Shown: positions 16,888 to 26,098 of the stretch, in pieces
Numbering within the stretch: the first letter of the stretch is position 1
Layout of the letters: each line of letters begins with the position of its first letter
NCBI GenBank assembly: GCA_963719285.1
Contig: CAVRBO010000002.1
Coordinates: forward strand, 1-64,000
From: C-114 sp963719285
GTDB lineage: Bacteria > Chloroflexota > Limnocylindria > Limnocylindrales > CSP1-4
Direction of reading: 5' to 3'
DNA length: 64,000 nucleotides
Notes under the pieces: model-generated
Database searches by the model: none
What the model saw: the letters and a program-made list of their open reading frames with translations, nothing else
Told to the model about the DNA's origin: nothing
Position numbers and translations under genes: made by a program

Positions 16888-17885
16888 GGCGCGTCGTCCC
16901 GGGCGGCATCGCGCCGGGGCGAGCCATCGTCGGGCCAGACGCCGATATGGTCGTGCTCGAGGCGGAGGCGGACGCGCCGCTTCAGACCGAGGGCCTCCAC
17001 GTGCGCCCGCGGGAGCTGCAGCCGGCCGGCCTGATCGAGCACCGCGAACTCCTCCCCCTCGAGTTCGCCCGCCGCATGATCGGCGCCGGCGCGCCGGAGC
17101 GTCTCGGTGCTCGTGCGCCCGTCGCGGATGGCGACCGTGCGCTGGACGTGGTCGGCCACGAGCGGGTCGTGGGTCACCAGCACGATCGACGTTCCGGTTT
17201 CCTGGTTCACCCGGCGCAGGGCGGCGAACAGCTCGGCCGCGCTGGCGGTGTCGAGCTTGCCGGTGGGCTCGTCGGCGAGCAGGACCGCCGGCCTGTTGGC
17301 GAGCGCGATCGCCACCGCGAGGCGCTGCTGCTCGCCACCGGACAGGCTGCCGGGGCGGAGTCCGCGGCGATCCCGGTCGAGACCGACCAGGTCGAGCAGC
17401 CCGGTGGTCCGCGCCGCCCGGTCGCCCGCGCCCACCCCGTCGAGCATCATCGGCAGCTCGACGTTGCCGCCGGCGGTCAGGTACGGCAGCGAGTTCCGCT
17501 CCGTCTGCTGCCACACGAACCCGACGGTCCGCCGCCGGTAGTCGGCTCGCTGGCGCTCGTTCAGGCGGCCCAGGTCGACTCCCGCGACCACGGCCCGGCC
17601 GGCGGACGGGCTGTCGAGTCCGCCGAGGATGTTCATGAGGGTCGACTTGCCGCTGCCCGACGCTCCCACGATCGCCATCACCTCGCCCTGCTCGACCCGC
17701 AGGTCGAGACCCTGGAGGGCGACGACCTCGAGTCCCGCGACCGCGTAGATCTTGACCAGGTTGTCGCACAGGATCGCCGGCCCGTCGAAGGCAGGGCGAA
17801 GGTCCTCGATCGTGGCCCGCGGCGCGATCGCGGGCGACGTCGATCCGGCGGGCTCGGGGTCGGTGGCGAACGAGCGTCGGGACAT
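16884..17885 (-). CDS. LolD/MacB-type ABC ATPase with C-terminal AbrB-like extension
   Basis: A 333-aa ATPase with all nucleotide-binding motifs: Walker A GASGSGKSTLMN, signature LSGGEQQRLAVA, Walker B AVLLADEPTGKLD and H-loop VTHDP. After the ATPase fold ends (about residue 245) there is an extra 85-residue tail containing FAVLDQAGRLQLPRAHVEAL followed by GLKRRVRLRLEHDHIGVWP. This reads like a SpoVT/AbrB swapped-hairpin strand-helix pattern (V-x-x-x-G-R-(L/I)-x-(L/I)-P-x-x-x-x-x-x-L-G). MacB-type ATPases normally end near 230 aa. ATG 17885 is preferred to GTG 17897 because AGGGTGAG sits at ribosome-binding distance. It is separated from permease B by 58 bp and overlaps the next ATPase. Confidence 0.88.
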   Translation of the reverse strand: MSRRSFATDPEPAGSTSPAIAPRATIEDLRPAFDGPAILCDNLVKIYAVAGLEVVALQGLDLRVEQGEVMAIVGASGSGKSTLMNILGGLDSPSAGRAVVAGVDLGRLNERQRADYRRRTVGFVWQQTERNSLPYLTAGGNVELPMMLDGVGAGDRAARTTGLLDLVGLDRDRRGLRPGSLSGGEQQRLAVAIALANRPAVLLADEPTGKLDTASAAELFAALRRVNQETGTSIVLVTHDPLVADHVQRTVAIRDGRTSTETLRRAGADHAAGELEGEEFAVLDQAGRLQLPRAHVEALGLKRRVRLRLEHDHIGVWPDDGSPRRDAARDDAP

Positions 17886-17943
17886 GTCGCCGCTCACCCT
17901 ACGCGAGATCGGGGTCGGGACGGCGAGTGGCCGCGCGGGACGG

Positions 17944-20706
17944 TCACGTCTCGGCCGACCGGATCCACTCGGCCACGTTCGACGAGCCGACGACGCGGCC
18001 CACGACCAGGACCGCGGCGAGCCCGGCGACCGCCGGCGCCAGGACCGCCAGGGCGATGCCCGACGGGTCGACCGTCGTCGGCGCGGCGACGGCGACGCCG
18101 ACGAACCGCTCGATGCCCAGGTCGGGAACGACGAACGTCGCCGTCGCGAGGCCCAGGCCGAGCCCGCCCACGATGGCGACGACGACGGTCGAGCCGATCT
18201 CCAGGACGACGATGCCGACGGCCCGCCTGCCCGGCAGCCCGATGGCCCGGAGCAGCGACATCTCGGTGGACCGCGTGGCGAGAGCCTGGGCGACGGCGGC
18301 TCCCACGACCAGCGCCGCGTAGAGCGCGGCGACGACCTCCGCGATCAGGAACGCCGTCGTCATCGTGTCCACGAGCGGCGCGGCCCGCAGCGTCGCCGCC
18401 ACGTCCGACCGGGTGACCAGCGCCAGGCCCGCTCGATACGGCTGGAGCACGGTCTCGATGGCCGCTCGAGCCTCCGGTCCACCCCGCACGAAGGCCTGGG
18501 TCGGCCCGAACGTCCGGCCGGGGAACGCGACCCGGAGGGCGTCGAGCGGCGCCACGAGCCCGCGTCCGAGCTCGGCGGCCGGGACGAGGTCGCCCACGCC
18601 GACCACGACGACGCTGGCGGTGTCCGTACCCATCGACAGGCGGACGACGCTGCCGACCTGGAGACCCGTGTCCGATGCGACGCTCGCGGCCAGGACCATG
18701 GGAACCGGTCGATCCGGCGACCCGTCGGCCGGCGTGGCCGGGCGGAACCCTGCCGGATACGCCGCCGCGATCGGTGTCCCGGCGGTGACCGCGGCGTAGC
18801 CCGGCGCGTCCAGGCCGATGACGTCGACCGACTGGCCCGTGTAGCCGATCCCGAGCAGTGTTCCCGCATCCCGGCTCGCGACGGCGGTCGGGCCGATCGC
18901 GGCTAGGGCCGTGAAGTCGAGGTTCGGAGGCAGCGTCCCCGGGTGGGTCGCCTCGATGCGGTAGTCGGCCCCCACTTCCGCGGCGGCCGCCAGGTCCTGG
19001 GTCCGGCCGATCGTGGTCGCCACGCTCGAGGCGAGGACACCCGCCGCGACCGCGACGAGGAGGACGAGGAGCGGCAGCTCGTGCGTCCGCGGGCCACGGG
19101 CGAGGTCCCGGATCGCGTGCAGCGCGACGAAGCCACGCCCGCGGCGGGCGATCCGGGCGAGCCCCGCCACCACGGCGTCGAACACCCGGAGCATGAGGAC
19201 CGCGCCGGCGACCGCGAGCATCGCCGGGGCGGCCGCCCGGTACGGATCCGGAGGGGCGGTCGGGTCCGTCGGCCCGCCCGACCGGAGGGCGACCGCGCTG
19301 GCCACCGCGACGATGACGACCGCGGCGTCGAGGACCCGACGCCGGTTGCGGGCATCGATGCTCCGCTCGGTCCGCTGGCGGCCGCTCGCGAGCGAAGCCC
19401 GGGCCGCGCCGAGCCCGCTGGCGAGGAGCAGCAGGATCGCCACGATGCCGACGACGATCGCCCCGGGGGCGCCTTCGGGAACGCCGGCCACGAGCACGAT
19501 CGCGAGGACCGCGCCGAGCGCCACGGCGGGGACGACGAGGGCGACCGCCTCGACCAGTGCGATCCTGAGCAACCGCCGGAGGTCGGCCCCGCGGGCGCGC
19601 GCCAGGCGAACGGTCGTGCCCCGACGCCGCGCCAGCGCCGCGGCCACGAGCGCCAGCGCGCCCGTGCTCGCGACGATCGCGCCGACCGACGCCAGGGCGA
19701 GGGCCGTCGCGGCGATCGTCCGTTGGGACCGGTACAGCTCGAGCAGTGGCGACAGGCCCGTCGACAAGCCGGGCGTGTCCAGGACGCCGGACCCGCTGAA
19801 CGGGTGGGCGACGCGCAGCTTGGCCAGGTCGACCGACAGGCGGTCCGTACCAACGGAGGCGACGGTGTCGAGGTCGAGCGGGAACCGCCAGCGGTAACGA
19901 AGGCGCGACTCCGTGAAGTCGCCGACGAGCTGCGGGTACACGTCCGGCGACAGGAGGCCGATCGCGTGATAGGCGAACAGCTCCTGGGAGAGCTGCTGGA
20001 CCCCCGGGCTGTCGAGGGTCGCATCGCCGAACCAGCGCGGGTCCGTGGGGTCGGCCACATCGAACAGCCCGACGACCCGAGCGCCCGCATAACCGATCTG
20101 GTTCTTGCCCGGCACGAGCACGAGCTGGTCGCCCACGCCGACCTTGAGGGTCGTCGCCGTCGTGCGCGACATCGCCACCTCGTACACGGGCCAGTCGAAC
20201 TCGGGCTGGTCGCCGAAGGGCCGGACGAGGATGCCGAGGTGGCTCGTGGGTGCCCGGCCGGCGTAGTAGTGGACGGCGTCCCCGATCGCCGGTTCGATCC
20301 GGAACGTGACGCTCGTGATGATCTGGGGCGGGGCGACCGCGAGGAGTTCCTGGCCGTCGATCACGTCGACCCGCCTGGACACGGCGCTCGCCAGCGAACC
20401 GGGCAGTTCGGACTGCAGCTCGTCGCCGGCCGCCGCGACGCCCGCGAGCGGGTCGCCGGTTCCTCCGCCACCGGGCGTGCCAGGTTCGATCCGTCCGGAC
20501 CGCTCGAACTCGAGGCCGGATCGGCCCGCTGAGACGGTCCGCAGGAGGGACGGCAGGGCGGCATCGGTGGTCTTCACGAACCACAGGGGCGTCGCCGTGG
20601 CCAGGAACGAGGTGAGGCTCACGACCGCGAACACGGCGATGACCGCGGCCGGCGCCGCCCGGAGCCAGACGCCGACGAGCCGGAGGACCGCCAGCGGGCG
20701 CCTCAC
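17944..20706 (-). CDS. FtsX-like ABC permease B (large, duplicated FtsX core)
   Basis: A 920-aa membrane protein. One N-terminal helix (about 17-37) precedes an extracytoplasmic domain (about 40-325). Helix groups follow near 325-355, 380-435, 455-520 and 540-565, then a second outside domain (about 570-780) and three last helices (about 782-812, 830-858, 880-904) in the FtsX arrangement with LLRAIGLPGRRAVGIVVLE. That duplicated MacB-PCD/FtsX architecture is known in large lipoprotein/peptide exporters. Start is GTG 20706, whose GTGA overlaps the stop of permease A; the frame upstream of it belongs to permease A's shadow. With permease A it probably forms a heterodimeric channel. Confidence 0.85.
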   Translation of the reverse strand: MRRPLAVLRLVGVWLRAAPAAVIAVFAVVSLTSFLATATPLWFVKTTDAALPSLLRTVSAGRSGLEFERSGRIEPGTPGGGGTGDPLAGVAAAGDELQSELPGSLASAVSRRVDVIDGQELLAVAPPQIITSVTFRIEPAIGDAVHYYAGRAPTSHLGILVRPFGDQPEFDWPVYEVAMSRTTATTLKVGVGDQLVLVPGKNQIGYAGARVVGLFDVADPTDPRWFGDATLDSPGVQQLSQELFAYHAIGLLSPDVYPQLVGDFTESRLRYRWRFPLDLDTVASVGTDRLSVDLAKLRVAHPFSGSGVLDTPGLSTGLSPLLELYRSQRTIAATALALASVGAIVASTGALALVAAALARRRGTTVRLARARGADLRRLLRIALVEAVALVVPAVALGAVLAIVLVAGVPEGAPGAIVVGIVAILLLLASGLGAARASLASGRQRTERSIDARNRRRVLDAAVVIVAVASAVALRSGGPTDPTAPPDPYRAAAPAMLAVAGAVLMLRVFDAVVAGLARIARRGRGFVALHAIRDLARGPRTHELPLLVLLVAVAAGVLASSVATTIGRTQDLAAAAEVGADYRIEATHPGTLPPNLDFTALAAIGPTAVASRDAGTLLGIGYTGQSVDVIGLDAPGYAAVTAGTPIAAAYPAGFRPATPADGSPDRPVPMVLAASVASDTGLQVGSVVRLSMGTDTASVVVVGVGDLVPAAELGRGLVAPLDALRVAFPGRTFGPTQAFVRGGPEARAAIETVLQPYRAGLALVTRSDVAATLRAAPLVDTMTTAFLIAEVVAALYAALVVGAAVAQALATRSTEMSLLRAIGLPGRRAVGIVVLEIGSTVVVAIVGGLGLGLATATFVVPDLGIERFVGVAVAAPTTVDPSGIALAVLAPAVAGLAAVLVVGRVVGSSNVAEWIRSAET

Positions 20707-23700
20707 GACTCGCCCCGCAGCGGCTCGGTCATCCCGGCACGAGCCACTGTCCGCGACAAAACCGCGCCCGTGACGCCGACGAGCAGGCCGCTCAGCGCCA
20801 CGTACCCGGCGATGAGGTCGAGGGGGACGGCCACGAGAGCCGGCGGGAGCGCAGGCCCGCCGCCGGGGGCGAGCGTCACGGCGGGCAGGACGAGCCACTC
20901 GAGCGCGAGCCCGAGCGCGATCCCCCAGCCGACCCCGGTCGCGACCGGGAATGCCTGCTCGAGGACCAGCCAGCCACCGATCTGGCGGCCGGACAGGCCG
21001 AGCGCCCGGGCGACGGCGAACTCGGCCAGCCGGCTCTGGGTCGACGCCCAAGCCGCCGCCGCGAACCCGATGGCGGCGAACCCCGCGGCTGCGGCGGCGG
21101 CAAGGATGAGCATCCCCGAGATGGCCAACGCGATCGGGTCGTTGAGATGAGACTCAGTCTCGATCACTCGCGAGCGCACGCCCTGCAGCGCGGCCGGTCC
21201 GACGGACAGTGCCGCCGCGACCGCCCGGTCGGTGGCCGGCGAGACGGACAGCCACCACTCGTCTGGCGCCGGGATCGTCCCGTCCGACGCGTACCGGGTC
21301 AGCTGGAACGACCCGAGGTCCACGATCGCGATGCCGGTCACGGGCAGGCCCGGGAACGCCGTCACGACGTCCAGCGCCCGGATCTTGCGGACCACCGACG
21401 ACGCGTGGCGGACGAGGATCACGTCGCCCGCCGACGTCCCGGTCGACGTCAGCACGGCCTGATCGACCAGGCCCGCCAGGGGTGCACCGGCAAGGTCGGC
21501 CAGGGCCGACGGCCGCGCGACGATCGTCTGGGTGCCGGGACCGGTCAGCGGCGCCTCCGGGCCGACCGTGCCGGCGATCACGTCTCCGGGCGCACCCGGC
21601 GCGGCCGCGAGCGGCGTCGGCCGGACGTCGAACGCGCTCCGGATCATCGTCCAAGCCTGGAACGTGGCGCCTGCGGCGATCGGCGCCCAGGATCCGCCGG
21701 CCGGAGCCAAGCTCGTCTCGAGGCCTTGGATCCCGACGCTCCCGGCAAGGACCTGGCCCCCCGGGAGTGCCAACTGGAGCTCGCATGCCACGATCCCGGC
21801 GGTACGCGCGCCGGCCATCGCAAGGGGCGCCGGGATCGGGACCACGAACGGGTCGCCGGGCGCGCCCAGGGCTGGACTGGACGTGATCCGGTGGAGGGTC
21901 CCATCCGCGTCGCGCACCACGAGGGCCAGGCTCAACCCGGCCCACCCGGCGGGCAGGTTCGCCGCGCCGCCGACCGGGGACAGGTCCAGGTCCACTCCGA
22001 CGCGTACGCGCCGTGCGCCTGCGGGCAGCGCGAGCATGGGCAGGTCCGGGCGGGCGGCCGCGAGTCCGGCCATCAGGTCGCCGAGCGGACGGCCCGCGAG
22101 GTCGGGCCGGAACGCCGCGATCGAGCTCATCGCCTCCGGCACGACGGCGAGCAGCATCCCGTGCTGGAGGTCGGACGCCGTCGCGAAGTCCTCGTGCACG
22201 ACCGGCGTCGCCCCGGTGACGCCCGGGATCGCGAGATACGCGGCGGCCGCGGCCGTGTCGGCGAGCGCCGCGCCCGGCCCGACCTGGCCCCGGATGTCGG
22301 CTCCGACCGCGTGGGCCGCCTGATCGCGCTGCGATCCCTGCCATGTCCGCGCGTAGCCCACCGCGAACAGGCCGATCGCGGCGGACATCGCGAACAGGAG
22401 CGCCGGCCGTCCGTACGCCGCGGACCGGCGGGCGACGCTTCGGACGCTCAGCGCGCCGGCGACGCTGCCCCCACGGACCAGCCCCGCTTCCATTCCCCGG
22501 CCGATGACCGGCACGATCCGGAGCAGGAGGATCGCGCCGGCCAGCAATCCGATCGCCGGTCCGGCCGCCGCGAGAGGCGTCGCGGTCACGTCCCCTGGGC
22601 CGGCGGATCCGCGCAGCCGCCAGAGCGCGATCGCCCCGATGCCTGCCAGGGCAAGGTCGATCCGGCTGCGCTGGAGCAATGCCGCGGCTCGCTGTCGGCC
22701 GGGCGAGCGGTGGACGCGCGCGAGCGGTCCCACGGCCAGGGCCGTCGGCAGGGTCAGGCCCGCGACCGCGACGAGTGCTGCCACGCCTGCCAGCTCGACG
22801 ACCTCCTGCGAAAGCTGCACGACCGCCGGAGCGATGAGGGCCGATGTGGCAGCCACCGAGGGACCGGCCGCCGCGAGGAACGTCGCGAGCCACAGGCCGA
22901 GGGGAAGGCCCAGCGCCGCAGCCGGAACGGCGACGAACAGTGACTCGATGAGGGCCAGGCCGACGAGATGGCGCGACGATGCGCCTCGCGCGCGGAGCAG
23001 GCTCGTCGTCGCCCGGCGCTGGCCCACGACGAGGGCGGCCACGAAGAGGAGTGCGTACAGCGCGAGCACCACCATCTGACCGGCCACGAGGCCAGACCCG
23101 GAGTCGGCCTGGGTGAGGCCGATCGAGACGGCTCCCAGGAGGCGCGGGAGCTCGGTCCCGACCACGATGGCCTGACCCCGGCCGAGCCGGCCGGCAAGCC
23201 GGTCGGGCAGCGCGCCGACATTGCCGCCGATCGTCGCCAGGTTCTCCGGCGCGAACGCCTCGAACCTGGGGACCGCCCGCCACGCCAGCGAGACGCGAGT
23301 CACGATCGTCCGGAGGAGGAGCGCCTGGCGACCGATGAACAGCGGACCGTTGGTGGTGAACGGGCCGCGCTGCTCGCTGCCGGTGAGGAGCAATGGATCG
23401 CCGCCCCAGAACGCGTCCGCAGGGTCGTTCGCGGCGAACACGCCGACGATGTGGACGCGGAACCTGACCTTCGGGTCGAGTCGGCTCCCGACATCCAGGA
23501 GGCTGCCGGCGTCGACGTGCATGGCGAGCGCCGCAGGCTCGCCGACGGCGGCTTCCAGGTCGGCCGGGCCGGCAGTCGACGGGGCGGTCGGCGGGCCCGC
23601 ATCCGCGGCCCATCGCCCGCGCAGCAGGTGAGCGTGCGCCTCGATCCCGTCGGCGAACGCAAAGCGGGTCGCGGGGCTCCGCGCATCGGCGCTCGGCGGG

Positions 23701-24014
23701 CCGTAAGCCTCGGACAGCGCCGTCATGGCGATGTCGCCGCTCGCCGGACCGAGTGCTTCGGCGATCACGTCGCGGACGGTCGTGTCGAACGCGTCGGCGT
23801 CCGATCGGCGCACGTCGATCGACACCGATATCGCGGACGCGACAGGATCGGCCGCAGCCAGCGTCCGGGCGATCCCGGCACGGACGATGGCATCCGGGTA
23901 CACCGCCGCGGCGACGAGTACGCCGGCCGCGACGAGGACAACGAGGCCGGCGGCAGCCACGAGCGCCGCGTCATGCGTCGCGCGCCGCAGTGCGACGCCC
24001 AGCCATCCGCCCAT
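20703..24014 (-). CDS. FtsX-like ABC permease A (large, duplicated FtsX core)
   Basis: A 1103-aa membrane protein, first gene of the exporter unit. An N-terminal helix (about 17-40, ALVAAAGLVVLVAAGVLVAA) is followed by an outside domain of roughly 260 residues. Several helices begin near 305 (MVVLALYALLFVAALVVGQR), there is a second long outside region, and a C-terminal FtsX block contains RLAEFAVARALGLSGRQIGG. I start at ATG 24014; a TTG at 24020 would add two residues. Together with permease B and two ATPases this looks like a mechanotransmission-type exporter or lipoprotein extractor. No periplasmic adaptor or outer-membrane partner is nearby, as expected for a single-membrane cell. Confidence 0.85.
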   Translation of the reverse strand: MGGWLGVALRRATHDAALVAAAGLVVLVAAGVLVAAAVYPDAIVRAGIARTLAAADPVASAISVSIDVRRSDADAFDTTVRDVIAEALGPASGDIAMTALSEAYGPPSADARSPATRFAFADGIEAHAHLLRGRWAADAGPPTAPSTAGPADLEAAVGEPAALAMHVDAGSLLDVGSRLDPKVRFRVHIVGVFAANDPADAFWGGDPLLLTGSEQRGPFTTNGPLFIGRQALLLRTIVTRVSLAWRAVPRFEAFAPENLATIGGNVGALPDRLAGRLGRGQAIVVGTELPRLLGAVSIGLTQADSGSGLVAGQMVVLALYALLFVAALVVGQRRATTSLLRARGASSRHLVGLALIESLFVAVPAAALGLPLGLWLATFLAAAGPSVAATSALIAPAVVQLSQEVVELAGVAALVAVAGLTLPTALAVGPLARVHRSPGRQRAAALLQRSRIDLALAGIGAIALWRLRGSAGPGDVTATPLAAAGPAIGLLAGAILLLRIVPVIGRGMEAGLVRGGSVAGALSVRSVARRSAAYGRPALLFAMSAAIGLFAVGYARTWQGSQRDQAAHAVGADIRGQVGPGAALADTAAAAAYLAIPGVTGATPVVHEDFATASDLQHGMLLAVVPEAMSSIAAFRPDLAGRPLGDLMAGLAAARPDLPMLALPAGARRVRVGVDLDLSPVGGAANLPAGWAGLSLALVVRDADGTLHRITSSPALGAPGDPFVVPIPAPLAMAGARTAGIVACELQLALPGGQVLAGSVGIQGLETSLAPAGGSWAPIAAGATFQAWTMIRSAFDVRPTPLAAAPGAPGDVIAGTVGPEAPLTGPGTQTIVARPSALADLAGAPLAGLVDQAVLTSTGTSAGDVILVRHASSVVRKIRALDVVTAFPGLPVTGIAIVDLGSFQLTRYASDGTIPAPDEWWLSVSPATDRAVAAALSVGPAALQGVRSRVIETESHLNDPIALAISGMLILAAAAAAGFAAIGFAAAAWASTQSRLAEFAVARALGLSGRQIGGWLVLEQAFPVATGVGWGIALGLALEWLVLPAVTLAPGGGPALPPALVAVPLDLIAGYVALSGLLVGVTGAVLSRTVARAGMTEPLRGES

Positions 24015-24117
24015 CGTCAAGGTGTCCGGTCGTCCAGGGTCAGGCGTCGACGACGACGGGACGAGACGGGCGCACGCGAATCAGGATCTGGAGCGCTCGC
24101 GGATCTGGCGTCGGATC

Positions 24118-24657
24118 TCAGTTCTCGGCACCGGCCCGCCATGTGACGAAGGAGCCCCACGCGACGAGCGCGGCGCCGACGAGCTCGGTGAGCTCGCCCA
24201 CGACGCCTATGCCGGTGATCCGGCCCGGCTCCGTGAGCTGGCGAAGGAAGTTGAAGAGGTCGGACGCGGCCGGGGCCGCGATCGCGACAGCGAGGCCGGC
24301 GAGGATCGTGGCATACGGGATGGGCCACGCCATCGCCCGACCGGAGTGCCGCACGACGACGAAGAAGATGAGCTCGGCCGACGCGATCGTCGTGCTCACC
24401 CAGTTGCCCGGCCCATTGAGCAGGCCGCCCACGATCCAGTCGCCAAGGACGAGCATGAGCGCGGCGCCGATGACCGCGATCTTCTCCCCGGCCGACAGCC
24501 GGGACCACAGCATCGTGGCCGCGGCGCCCGCCGCACTCGCGGCGACCGCTGCCGGCGAGGGTGCCGGCGGGGGTGCCGTGGCCGCCGGCGAGGGTGCCGC
24601 CGGCGGTGCCGCCGGGGCCGCCGGTTCCGGTGGCTGCGGCGATTCGGGCTCGGTCAT
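24118..24657 (-). CDS. Proline/alanine-tailed four-helix membrane protein
   Basis: A 179-aa protein with a low-complexity Pro/Ala N-terminus (about residues 1-45, repeated PAAP/SPAA units) and about four membrane segments (near 60-78, 88-106, 115-135 and 148-168). ATG 24657 is preceded by an excellent AGGAGGT ribosome-binding site. I cannot name the family; comparable small proteins with a disordered cytoplasmic head are usually annotated as hypothetical. It is 103 bp downstream of nothing co-transcribed: permease A starts to its left and a lipoprotein gene diverges to its right. Confidence 0.65.
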   Translation of the reverse strand: MTEPESPQPPEPAAPAAPPAAPSPAATAPPPAPSPAAVAASAAGAAATMLWSRLSAGEKIAVIGAALMLVLGDWIVGGLLNGPGNWVSTTIASAELIFFVVVRHSGRAMAWPIPYATILAGLAVAIAAPAASDLFNFLRQLTEPGRITGIGVVGELTELVGAALVAWGSFVTWRAGAEN

Positions 24658-24789
24658 GGGGACCTCCTGGGACCAGCCGCCCATGGACCGTGGCGGCCCG
24701 TTCGGCCTGGCCACGATACGACGCGCAGGGGCGCGGGTCCACCTCCAGCAGGCCGGAACCACGCTCGACGATGGAACGTCCATGGCACC

Positions 24790-25236
24790 ATGAGCCGTAT
24801 GCCTCGTCGGACCACCCTCCTCGTCCTGCTGCTGGCCTTCGTCGCGACCCTGTCCGCGTGCACCCCATACGTCCAGGGGGGATCGAGCCCGTCGGTGCCG
24901 GTCACGCCCGAGGGGACGGCGGGGACCGGGATCGTCGGCCGGGTCCACGCCGGGCCCGTCTGTCCGGTCTCCCGGCCGGGCGACTCCAACTGTGCCGACC
25001 GACCCGTGGCCGGGGCCGTCCTGGTCGTGACGTCGACAACGGGTACGGAGGTCGCCAGCGCGACATCCGCGGTCGACGGCACGTTCGGCGTCGCGCTGCC
25101 GCCCGGCGACTACATCCTCGTACCCGGGCCGGTCGAGGGGCTTCTCGGCACCGCCCGCCCGATCCCGTTCCACGTGGCTGGAGACGGCGTGCCCCGCGCG
25201 TCGCTCGACGTCGCGTATGACACGGGGATCCGGTGA
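24790..25236 (+). CDS. Lipoprotein with a carboxypeptidase-regulatory-like (Cna-B-like) fold
   Basis: A 148-aa protein with a classic lipoprotein signal peptide: MSRMPRRTTLLVLLLAFVAT then LSAC, placing the lipidated Cys near residue 24. The mature part contains GIVGRVHAGPVCPV, DRPVAGAVLVVTSTTG and SAVDGTFGVALPPGDYILVP. This is the pattern of small beta-sandwich domains (GxVxxxPxxGAxVxVxxxxG...TDxxGxFxxxLxPGxYxL) seen in carboxypeptidase-regulatory or Cna-B families. It probably sits on the outer face of the membrane. Its stop overlaps the GTG of the next gene, the amidohydrolase, by 4 nt, so the two are co-expressed. The link between them is not clear. Confidence 0.75.
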   Translation: MSRMPRRTTLLVLLLAFVATLSACTPYVQGGSSPSVPVTPEGTAGTGIVGRVHAGPVCPVSRPGDSNCADRPVAGAVLVVTSTTGTEVASATSAVDGTFGVALPPGDYILVPGPVEGLLGTARPIPFHVAGDGVPRASLDVAYDTGIR

Positions 25237-26063
25237 CGCTGCTGCGGGTCGCGTTGGTCCAGCTCGACGCGGGACCCGACCCGGCGGCGAATGTCGCGAC
25301 GGCCGCCCGACTGGCCGACGAGGCGGCCGCCGGAGGAGCTCGCCTGGTGGCGCTGCCCGAGTCCCTCCAATACCGGGGCGAGGCAGACGGCTATCGCGAT
25401 TTTGCCCGACCCATCCCCGGACCGTTCAGCGAGGCATTTTCCGAGGTCGCCCGGCGGCGCGACTGCTGGATCCTCGCCGGGTCGCTGGCCGAGTCGAGTG
25501 CCGACCCGACCCGGCCGTACAACACGAGCGCCCTGATCGCCCCGAGCGGCGACGTGGTCGCCCGCTACCGCAAGATCCACATGTTCGATATCGATGTGGA
25601 CGCCGGGCCCGCGGACGTGGAATTGGCCCGGGTGACGCCCGGCGACGAGCTCGTGACTGCCGACGTCGACGGCGTGAGACTCGGTCTCACGATCTGCTAC
25701 GACGTCCGGTTCCCCGAACTGTACCGGGCGCTTGCACTGCTCGGCGCTCATGTGCTCACGGTCCCGGCGAACTTCACGGAGCGCACGGGACGCGACCATT
25801 GGGAGGTGCTGCTGCGAGCCCGGGCGATCGAGAACGGCGCCTACGTCATCGCGCCGGCGCAGGTCAACGGCCCGCCAGGCTCAGCCGCCTACGGACGGAC
25901 GATGATCGTGGATCCGTGGGGGATCATCGTGGCCCAGGCGCCCGACCGGGTGGGCATCGTCAGCGCCGAGATCGACACCGCCCGGGTCGCCTCGATCCGG
26001 CGCCAGATCCCCGTCCTCGCCAATCGCCGGCCCGCGACATATGAAGCGGCCGCCCGTCGCTGA
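25233..26063 (+). CDS. Carbon-nitrogen hydrolase (nitrilase superfamily)
   Basis: A 276-aa cytoplasmic enzyme with the Glu-Lys-Cys triad of the family: E43 in ALPES, K114 in RYRKIHMFDID and C155 in GLTICYDVRFPE. The KIH(M/L)FD and CYD(V/L)RFPE signatures point to the Nit1/Nit2-like branch (deaminated glutathione amidase or omega-amidase type) rather than true nitrilases. Length is standard. GTG 25233 overlaps the lipoprotein stop as GTGA. The TGA stop lies inside the hairpin at 26045-26075. The substrate is unproven; repair of deaminated glutathione or 2-oxoamide hydrolysis are the family's best known roles. Confidence 0.88.
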   Translation: MTLLRVALVQLDAGPDPAANVATAARLADEAAAGGARLVALPESLQYRGEADGYRDFARPIPGPFSEAFSEVARRRDCWILAGSLAESSADPTRPYNTSALIAPSGDVVARYRKIHMFDIDVDAGPADVELARVTPGDELVTADVDGVRLGLTICYDVRFPELYRALALLGAHVLTVPANFTERTGRDHWEVLLRARAIENGAYVIAPAQVNGPPGSAAYGRTMIVDPWGIIVAQAPDRVGIVSAEIDTARVASIRRQIPVLANRRPATYEAAARR

Positions 26064-26075
26064 CGGACGGCCGCT
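26045..26075. terminator. Bidirectional hairpin between convergent genes
   Basis: A 14-bp inverted repeat (AGCGGCCGCCCGTC and GACGGACGGCCGCT) with a 3-nt loop and one G-T type mismatch. It spans the stop codon of the amidohydrolase and lies 24 bp beyond the TadG stop on the other strand. On the minus strand it is followed by TTCATAT, a weak T-rich tail. A hairpin with the same loop and core occurs after the second TadG copy. Confidence 0.55.
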
Positions 26076-26098
26076 GCGCCGATCGGTGGGACCTGCCG

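Noticed and set aside
18943..20532. 529-codon plus-strand open frame inside the FtsX permease B gene
   Set aside because: Arg/Asp/Glu-rich shadow of a membrane protein gene; no start context and no domain pattern.
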